DNA from: Botryotinia globosa | Lineage: Eukaryota; Ascomycota; Leotiomycetes; Helotiales; Sclerotiniaceae | Direction of reading: 5' to 3' | Length of the DNA stretch: 64,000 nt | NCBI GenBank assembly: GCA_014898425.1 | Contig: RCSZ01000012.1 | Coordinates: forward strand, 1,736,001-1,800,000 | Shown here: piece after piece, positions 57,361 to 64,000 of the stretch | How positions within the stretch are numbered: position 1 is the stretch's first letter | Layout: every line of letters begins with the position of its first letter | Position numbers and translations under genes: made by a program | Notes under the pieces: model-generated | Database searches by the model: none | The model's input: only the letters and a program-made list of their open reading frames with translations | Told to the model about the DNA's origin: nothing

Positions 57361-58275
57361 AAACCAGGGGCCTGCGAGCCCCCAGACTCCTTGCTTTTTG
57401 AGAAAGTGTTATATAATTATATTTATAATTATAAAAATCTAAAAAAGAAATTATATTAAAGGCTTGCAGGCGAAGTCGGTTTACCTCATTATATTACTTT
57501 TTTTTATAATTTAATTCAGATTTTTTAATTTAATTCAGATTTTTCAATTTTTTCAATTTTATTCAGATTTTTATAGGTTATATCACATCAGATCAATAAT
57601 TATATTACTAAACCACGAAAGCTATAGTATTAAAATGATTTTTATTAATATTAGGCTTACTATACCCAATATAAGCTTCTTTCAATTACTTATATAAGCT
57701 TTAGTTTTATATACTATTAAAACTTTAATCTTTTAGAAAACCCTTAGTTTTGAAGCTAGCATTATAGAAATTATATTATTTGAAAGCCCTTAGTATACTT
57801 TATATAGTTACAACTTTTTTTTTTCATTTAATTCAAATTAGTTTAAATAAGTTAATTTAAATAATTTCATTGAAAAAACCTAAGTGTTATAGCGCTATAG
57901 TTACAATGCCAAGGAAGTCAAGCCAATCAGATTGCTTGAATCGGGTTTCATTAAGCAAGTGTTCTCTTTTTTCGTATATATATAGCTTTCGATCCCTCGC
58001 GAACAGTAAGAATATTAAGGAGGTAAACCTTCAATAAAAGTAAAAAATATAAATAAAAGTAAAAAATATAAATAAAAGTGAGAAAAATAAATAAAAGTGA
58101 AAAATATAAATAAAAGAAAAATATTTTTTTTTTTTAAAAATTATAAGGTAGTAAACCGACTTTGTTTGTGAGCTTTCAATAAAATTTCTTTTTTTAAATT
58201 TTTATAATTATAAGTAGAATTATAATATAGTTTCTTAAAAAGCAAGGAGTCAGGGGGCTCGGAGGCCCCTGGTTT
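57361..58275. mobile_element. Foldback element with 125-bp inverted repeats
   Basis: Left arm 57361-57485 and right arm 58151-58275 have equal length and begin AAACCAGGGGCCTGCGAG versus AAACCAGGGGCCTCCGAG. Both continue through GAGTCxGG/AGACTCC and TTGCTTTTTxAGAAA to CGAAGTCGGTTTAC. A 665-bp AT-rich interior lies between them. TA is present at both outer ends. The GC-rich ends survive while the interior is AT-rich. Confidence 0.82.
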
Positions 58276-59917
58276 AAATATAATAGATTTGATATAATTT
58301 ATACATTATAAATCTAAAGCTTTTTATTCAATCAATATATTATATTTTATTAAAGTATTCATTTGTATTTTTTGATAATATATAAAGAAATTGATTTTTT
58401 TTAATTAATTTAGAATTTAATAAAAAGATTCGTTTATTGAACTAATTTTTTTTTGAAAAATAAGAATATAAATAAATCAAAAGGTTATAGAATGTATAAT
58501 ATATACAAGAAAAAATATATATATATAAAGTATTTATATATAAATTTAATAGTTTTATAGTTTCTACATTTATTTAATATAAAAGTTTAAATTTATTCTA
58601 AAAAAAAAGTTATTTAAGAAATAAAAATCCTTTTAAATTATTCTAGAATAATATTATTTATAATCTATTTATTTTTTATAATAATAAACTCTTATTTTAT
58701 ATGAATTATCAAATCTATTAAAAACTATTATTATTATATTAACTTTTTTTCATAAATAATAAAAAGAATAAAAGCTATATTTTATAAATAATATTCAAGT
58801 TTTAAAATCAAAATCTTTTTTTTAAATAAAATAATATTCAAATCTTTCAAAAATTAATTTTTTTAACTTTTAATTTTTTATATATATTTATTTTATCTAT
58901 ATTATATCGATTTTCGAATTTATTATCATAAATTAAAAATGAATCTAATTTTAAAAACTATTTTTTAATTATATTTTTATTGTATATTGAATTAATCTTA
59001 ATTTGTTTTTTAATTCTAATCTTTAGATTTTTTAAAAGAATTCTATATTTATTATTTTTTAAATATAATCTTTTTAAATATTCAAAGAGAATTCTTTAAT
59101 TTCACAAATTTAATAATATATAAAATTAATATTTAAAGATTTTTGAATTAATATTCAATCTATTAATTATTTCTTTTATACTAAAATTATTTTTTATATA
59201 TTTTATATATTTTTAATACAATAAAACATTATTTCTACAATTTTGAAAAATAACTCTTAGAATTTCAAAATCTAAAATGATTTTCTAAATTAAATATCTA
59301 TTTATTATTATATATAAAAAGAGATATTAGTGTAATTTTATATATATATAATAAATGAAAATTTAATTTGAAAAATTATCTTGGATTTTAAAATTCTGAA
59401 GACTACTTTTTGAAATTATATAAATGATTATTTTATTACAAAAAGGACAATTAATAGATTAAATATTATAGATTTTATAGAATTTTAAATTATATGTGAT
59501 TTGTATGTAAATTGAAAATCGATATTTGAAGCTCTAAAAATCGATTTAGAAAAATCCTAAAATTCTAAAAATTCTAATATAAACCTAAAATAGTTCGAAT
59601 TATATATATATAAATTTTATTAAATTATATTCAATATTGATAGAGATATTGATAGACCAAAAAGTGATTTTTAGTGTAAAAGGATAGCTCAAAACAGAGG
59701 TGGCCCGAAAGTAGGGTGGTTGATTTACTTTTAATATAAAAACTTAAGATAAAAGATTAAGTTTTTAAAGTTTTATAAAACAAAAGAGATCTGAAATACA
59801 AAATAGATCTAAAAGCCTTTTGCTATATAGCCTTATGTATTTTATAGAACCTTATAACTTTGTGATCTTGATAGCTTGAAAGAGGGTGGCTCGAAAGTGA
59901 GATAACCTTATTCGACT

Positions 59918-60093
59918 TACAATATATACAGATTCTATAAGATTTTCCAAACAATATTAAATAACTTCATTATAACTCGATTTTTCTTCGCTCAATATAG
60001 ATAGTATAATAAATAAAGCATAAGAAACAATATTCTATTAATTTTAATAAAGTATTCAATGATTGTGACATATTAAATTCAATATATTGTGAT
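59918..60093. mobile_element. About 176-bp AT-rich insertion splitting the right terminal repeat
   Basis: Absent from the left end at the equivalent position (between AGAAT and AAGTCGAAT near 55210). It starts ACAATATAT and ends ATATATTGT plus a few bases, so it has short terminal inverted repeats itself. No clear target duplication was seen. Confidence 0.65.
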
Positions 60094-60188
60094 ATTCTGT
60101 TGTTGAGTGGGGACAATTCGCTTTCCGGGGATATTCGCTTTCTCTGACTACCTAGGTAGGAACTAGTCGGCCGTTTATGAGAGCCGAC
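60094..60188 (-). repeat. Right terminal inverted repeat of the large element
   Basis: Reverse complement of 55124-55210. Immediately inside it the left-end continuation (AAGTCGAATA then ACTTTCGGGCCACC) is interrupted by about 176 bp of AT-rich DNA and resumes at 59882-59917, showing a nested insertion. Confidence 0.9.
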
Positions 60189-60290
60189 TATTATTTATTG
60201 TTCATTTTTCTTCTCTCTTCTTTTTGAATCATGAATTGCAACCCCCTTGATCAAAGCAAATTTTTTTCTTGATATCGTCTCAATATCACA

Positions 60291-60680
60291 ATGAGTTACA
60301 AAATCTTTATGGTCACTGTGGCCACCATTTTCACCGTCTTGGCAGCACTTTTTGCTGCCCCTTTCGCTTTCGACAGAATGGGTTGGCAATTTCCTGGGGT
60401 TCCGCCTCTTCCTCCCCCACCTCTGCCACCTCTGCCACCTCCGCCATCTCCGCCATCTCCGCCACCACCATCTCCCGCAAAGGTCCACGGGTTCCTTTTG
60501 AAGACGGCTTGCCAGAAATGGTGGAGCTTGCTCAACTTCGGGCTGACACTCGAGTCATCCGTCGCCTCCTCGAGGTCATTGGTCTTGGCACCATTGTCCA
60601 AGCCCAGGATAGGACAACCGTCCCGGGTGAAGCCAAGACAAGCTTTGCAACCATCTAATGTTTGTTTCTGGTTTGATTGA
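60291..60680 (+). CDS. Small protein with signal anchor and polyproline tract (frame uncertain)
   Basis: Not recognised. The ATG at 60291 opens 129 codons: a hydrophobic N-terminus (FMVTVATIFTVLAALFAAPFAF, signal peptide or anchor), then LPPPPLPPLPPPPSPPS, then a tail without clear features. The tail is more protein-like in another frame (ending at 60658): GPRVPFEDGLPEMVELAQL then RADTRVIRRLLEVIGLG, which is amphipathic. Either slippage in the CCGCCATCT/CCTCTGCCA repeats shifted the frame, or a 101-nt intron 60382-60482 (GTTGGC to GCAAAG, weak sites) removes the proline tract and joins the frames. I cannot decide between them. It is convergent with the F-box gene, whose end is 18 bp away, and begins 101 bp after the transposon end, so its promoter may be partly transposon DNA. 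Confidence 0.5.
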   Translation: MSYKIFMVTVATIFTVLAALFAAPFAFDRMGWQFPGVPPLPPPPLPPLPPPPSPPSPPPPSPAKVHGFLLKTACQKWWSLLNFGLTLESSVASSRSLVLAPLSKPRIGQPSRVKPRQALQPSNVCFWFD

Positions 60681-60698
60681 TAGCGCATACCAATGATA

Positions 60699-61874
60699 TC
60701 ATTCGCTAACTTTCTTTCTGCAGTACAACTCTCTGAATTGCAAGAATTTTGCTTTATTCTCCGGTGTCAAGAGTGAGTCGAATTTGTAGTCTTTACTACC
60801 CTCGAAAGCACAGCATAATTCTCCAGCCTTTGGCAGAACCTCCATTTCATCTTGAGATATCATATCAGTCTTAGCGCTAACTTCCCCCTCTAACAGAGCT
60901 CTCCATCTCCTCATTTGCGTTCTTTCTTTGGGCGGAAGGTGTCGACTCCACCCCTCCAGCTCAGATCCCAAGTCTTTCCATCTAGTGAAGCATCTCCCCC
61001 ATCCGAGACCTTCGCAGTACACGATATCAATCCTGTATTCTGTAGGACATTTCTCACATCTCATCACCCCAAATCCGACAGCATCCAAGAAGGAACGGGG
61101 CGACAATCTGGTGTGCCTACATATCTTTTCTGTTGGAGGCAAGGGACTTCGAAACGCGGTGTTTTTTTCGCAGCCATCAGAAATGAATACACTTTGCAAT
61201 CGATGCATTAGATTCCCTTGAACAATACGACATTCTTCTCTAAATTGTCGTACATACTTTCCCCAGTTAGTCATCCTCACGCTCGGACCGGACATCATCG
61301 TCAGTAGTTCCGTACAAGCGGCATTCTGATGCGCTCTTTTCAAGGCCATCTTGACCGCAGTAGAACCAAAATAAGAACTGACAATATTACTAGATCTCTT
61401 CCGATCCTCAGACACACAAGCTGGAAAACGTAACCAGTCGTATTGACGTGTTGTATTCCCAGCACTGTAAGTTATACAGCTATATCTGAGCAAATTTTCC
61501 ATATTGTGCAGTCGATTGCAGGCAGAACAAGCAACGCAGTTTGGTAGATCAAGGACTATAAGATTTAACAGTGGTAGTGTGTGTTCGTTTGAGGAAGCTA
61601 TTCTTGAGAAGTATTCACTTCCGAGTTTTTCTTTCAGTTGTAGACAGGTAAGGGAAAAGATTACTGCGGATTCGAGAGGAAGGAAGCCCATGATATGTAA
61701 GAGGATCTCTACTGGTATGTCTTTTAGGATGGAAGATAATAAGGCATCGGGTCGCGTTGAAGGTGTGGATTTCTGAGGCTTTCGGATGGAAGATAATAAG
61801 GCATCGGGTCGCGTTGAAGGTGTGGGTTTCTGAGGCTTTCGGAATAGGAAAAGGAGCTTTCGAAGAGGATTCAT
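60699..61874 (-). CDS. F-box domain protein
   Basis: Probable substrate adaptor of an SCF ubiquitin ligase. Single exon, 391 residues. An F-box lies at about 50-90: LKDIPVEILLHIMGFLPLES then AVIFSLTCLQLKEKLG. The rest has many cysteines, including CVACSACNRLHNM near residue 117 (a CxxC pair common in fungal F-box proteins) and MRCEKCPTEY. No leucine-rich or WD repeats are seen, so the target is unknown. Residues 12-49 contain two tandem 19-residue copies (RKPQKPTPSTRPDALLSSI and RKPQKSTPSTRPDALLSSI), from the 57-bp duplication at 61727-61840. The start is the ATG at 61874. It is a fungal lineage-type F-box family that often expands. Confidence 0.83.
   Translation of the reverse strand: MNPLRKLLFLFRKPQKPTPSTRPDALLSSIRKPQKSTPSTRPDALLSSILKDIPVEILLHIMGFLPLESAVIFSLTCLQLKEKLGSEYFSRIASSNEHTLPLLNLIVLDLPNCVACSACNRLHNMENLLRYSCITYSAGNTTRQYDWLRFPACVSEDRKRSSNIVSSYFGSTAVKMALKRAHQNAACTELLTMMSGPSVRMTNWGKYVRQFREECRIVQGNLMHRLQSVFISDGCEKNTAFRSPLPPTEKICRHTRLSPRSFLDAVGFGVMRCEKCPTEYRIDIVYCEGLGWGRCFTRWKDLGSELEGWSRHLPPKERTQMRRWRALLEGEVSAKTDMISQDEMEVLPKAGELCCAFEGSKDYKFDSLLTPENKAKFLQFRELYCRKKVSE
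61727..61840. repeat. Recent 57-bp in-frame tandem duplication in the F-box gene
   Basis: Copies 61727-61783 and 61784-61840 differ at a single base (GTGGATTT versus GTGGGTTT). The period is 19 codons, so the frame is kept. High identity shows a recent event. Confidence 0.95.
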
Positions 61875-62600
61875 TGTGATAGATATTGATTGGTGCGTTA
61901 CACAGCGGAAAGTTTTGAGGATGAGAGGAATGATTTTATATCATGTACAAGAGTATGGGCAAAGGAAAATGGATGATTGAATCATATATATCTGTTCTCT
62001 TAATTTCTATGACGACGAGTCCAGTCTTAGCCTCGAATATAGTTATTTACACGTGATAATTGATCAACTGTCACTAATTTAGTCACTCACTCTTTTCATA
62101 GACTATCTGGAACTTGAAAAAGATATACCAATCAGAGGTCACGTACCTAGTATACTTTATCCTCCAATGTAAGAATGCCGACAAGAAAAAGGGCTATCAA
62201 GCCTTTTGCGAACAGAGTTTCAAATTCCATGGAAATCTTCCCATTTTCTTGGTCACGAACACACTTGGTTGGATATATGATATGATATTCAACAACTATA
62301 CCTGAAATTCCGGAATGATAAGATATAAGAATTATTAATCATCTCTACCTAGGTATTGCTTGCATCCCTCCACGATCTGCCTCATCCTAAACGAAAACCA
62401 CAGCGGCCGGTGTACATTCTACATTCTACTTTCCGGCCCATGACTCAGGAAAGTTCTTAGAATCTGGTGTATAGTTACTAGTGTCAATGAATCTGCATAG
62501 TTCTAAACTCCATAACTTGATAAATGATATAATATAGCAATTCAGAAACTCTAAATATTCACTAAGAATCGGAGAACTTCTACTCCTTCTGTTTTGTAAT
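61875..62600. other. Upstream region of the F-box gene, no gene
   Basis: Ordinary composition, with no gene supported. A 63-codon plus-strand frame at 62114-62305 has no family feature and is not called. Confidence 0.5.
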
Positions 62601-62639
62601 ATCTGATCCGGGTAGATCGGATTTCCTCTACCCGAGTAC

Positions 62640-64000
62640 TTTTATACATCACATCATTTCATCACAAAAAGATATCTCTATATTATATTACATTTATTCA
62701 ATACAAAGAATGTTCATTCATGCATTTATTAATTCCTCATAATATAATACCAATAACACTACTAAATATTAATATCCCCCTTTTCCTCAAAATTCAAATT
62801 CAAATCCTTACATCTATTAATCTATTTAATATTAAAAAAGATTACATATATATTACTAATAAAGAAAATAAACAAATACGAATTAATTTTATAAAATAAT
62901 ATAGAATAAAAGAAAGGGAAAAAAAGTCTATTTATTAAATATTTAATATATATAATAAATGTATTAATGATTTTATATAATATTATTTTATATGATATTA
63001 TTTTATATATTAATATTTCAAATATAAAAATTATTATTAATGTAATTTTAAATAATGCTTTTAATATTTGAGTTTTATATATTCGTTTAAAAAAATTAAT
63101 ATTTCAGTTTTAATTTGATTTAAATTAAAAATTTGATATTCTAATTTTAATTTTTTTTTAAAAAAATCTAAAAAAAATTAAAGGAATTAAAAACAAATTT
63201 ATTTTCTTTAATTTTTTAATTTTTTTGAGAAAAAAAAAATATATTTAAATTATTCTACAATCTTTTAAAATTTCTTAAGTTTCTCGATGTGTAAACATCG
63301 ACTTAAATTAAAGACCTTCGTACTTTATTTAAGCGGAAGCGAAGACTAGCTCTTTCAATAGCCCTTATATAAGGACTATTCTCTTTGTAGTTGGTTAGTT
63401 TATTAAATTGAATATACATCGATAATTAGATTTTACATTTAGGTTATATGTCACTTGTATTTCATTCGAATTTCTCGAATTTCCAAATTTTTAATAATGA
63501 CTTTTTTCAAAAGTAAGAAAATTAAAGACTAGAATATTAATATTTCCTAAAAAAAGAGATTGAAACTAGTATGTACTATTCATACCCCAACTAGAACTTT
63601 TATTATTTAGAGTATTAATATAATATGAAATAGCTTACTATATGGGGTTATTATGGTAATAAATAATTGTCACGGAATTCATCGTCTTGTGCAACAACAC
63701 GTGACTAAACACAGCACTCCTACGAAGTGCCTATCGTGACCAACTAACATAGTCATTCCCAGTGTGACAATAATGTAAGATTAACATCGAATATCAAAAC
63801 TAATATTAAAATTAATAATATAATCTTCTTATATACAAATATATCAACCTATACCTACTTCATATCTACTCTATACAAATATAAATAAATATCTAAATAT
63901 CTAAATATCTAAATAATAACATATTAAAGAATTATGTTAAAAAAATTAAAATAATAAATATGTAATAAAATATAAATAAATATTCCTGATTTCTTCACCT
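62640..64000. repeat. Second AT-rich tract, probable RIP-altered repeat, to window end
   Basis: Strongly AT-rich with homopolymer A and T runs, dense TpA and no frames of note. It resembles the interior of the 55-60-kb element in composition, but I found no clear shared segment. A less AT-biased patch at about 63666-63771 is bounded by ATTGTCAC and GTGACAAT and may mark a transposon end. The region continues beyond the window. Confidence 0.7.

Larger units (their letters stand above)
55122..60190. mobile_element. AT-rich TIR transposon, RIP-like decay, nested insertions (TA-flanked)
   Basis: The outer ends are long inverted repeats: left 55124-55210 and right 60094-60188, starting GTCGGCTCTTATAAACGGC versus GTCGGCTCTCATAAACGGC. 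Both continue through AACTAGT/ACTAGTTCCT and GAAAGCGAATATCC to GCTCAACAATAGAAT. TA flanks each side (55122-55123 and 60189-60190), as in TA-target Tc1/mariner/pogo-type elements. Between them, about 5 kb is extremely AT-rich with no frame over about 63 codons, consistent with repeat-induced point mutation. No transposase can be recognised. Smaller inverted-repeat elements are nested inside (56905-57255, 57361-58275, about 59918-60093). The insertion lies 101 bp before the gene at 60291. Class is inferred from ends only; length and missing transposase leave other TIR families possible. Confidence 0.85.

Noticed and set aside
55260..59690. Mitochondrial DNA insertion (high AT content)
   Set aside because: No mitochondrial gene or conserved frame is visible and the region is bounded by transposon ends; RIP decay explains the composition better.
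1..64000. Biosynthetic gene cluster or defence-type system
   Set aside because: No polyketide synthase, NRPS, terpene synthase, clustered P450s or NLR-type genes are present; the genes are functionally unrelated.

Overview
The window reads as nuclear DNA of a filamentous ascomycete, most likely a leotiomycete close to Botrytis or Sclerotinia. The genus is inferred from gene content and style, not from a search. The evidence is intron-bearing genes with short GT-AG introns (about 50-100 nt, CTAAC-type branch sites), a mitochondrial ATP synthase alpha gene, a fungal hybrid histidine kinase, a chitin-synthase activator, and long very AT-rich tracts with transposon-like ends, which resemble RIP-mutated repeats. 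I found no rRNA, tRNA or CRISPR.

Layout. 1-1587 (-): 5' part of a Vps10/sortilin receptor gene, cut by the window edge. 2767-4798 (-): fungal protein of unknown function. About 4.8-10.0 kb: no gene I can support. 10060-11822 (-): lysine 2,3-aminomutase-like radical SAM enzyme. 14656-17132 (+): ATP synthase alpha subunit with seven exons. 21406-22563 (+): GPI-anchored Ser/Thr-rich wall protein. 24154-25623 (-): MNN-type mannosyltransferase. 26846-27746 (-): GNAT acetyltransferase. 29028-29906 (-): 5-formyl-THF cyclo-ligase-like protein. 30862-31321 (-): COA6-like twin-cysteine protein. 32624-36507 (+): PAS hybrid histidine kinase. 37486-39080 (+): secreted M28 aminopeptidase. 40138-40682 (+): small two-exon protein. 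41586-42554 (+): CE1 acetylxylan-esterase-like protein, followed by a broken CBM1 module. 43794-46309 (+): decayed multi-pass membrane protein. 48822-52048 (+): Chs4/Skt5-like Sel1-repeat protein ending in a CAAX box. 53635-54750 (+): Hop2-like meiotic protein. 55122-60190: AT-rich nested transposon with long terminal inverted repeats and TA at both ends. 60291-60680 (+): small proline-rich protein. 60699-61874 (-): F-box protein with a recent 57-bp internal duplication. About 62.6-64 kb: a second AT-rich tract.

The genes form no obvious cluster or pathway. Themes that recur are wall and secretion (Vps10, mannosyltransferase, GPI protein, Chs4-like, esterase, peptidase) and mitochondrion (Atp1, Coa6, probably the aminomutase). 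Splice joins were checked by eye for GT-AG ends, conserved residues across the join and total length divisible by three. The most unusual structures are the nested transposon, two coding relics, a 30-nt exon carrying the kinase H-box, a 12-nt exon carrying most of the CAAX box, and a degenerate minisatellite inside an ATP1 intron.
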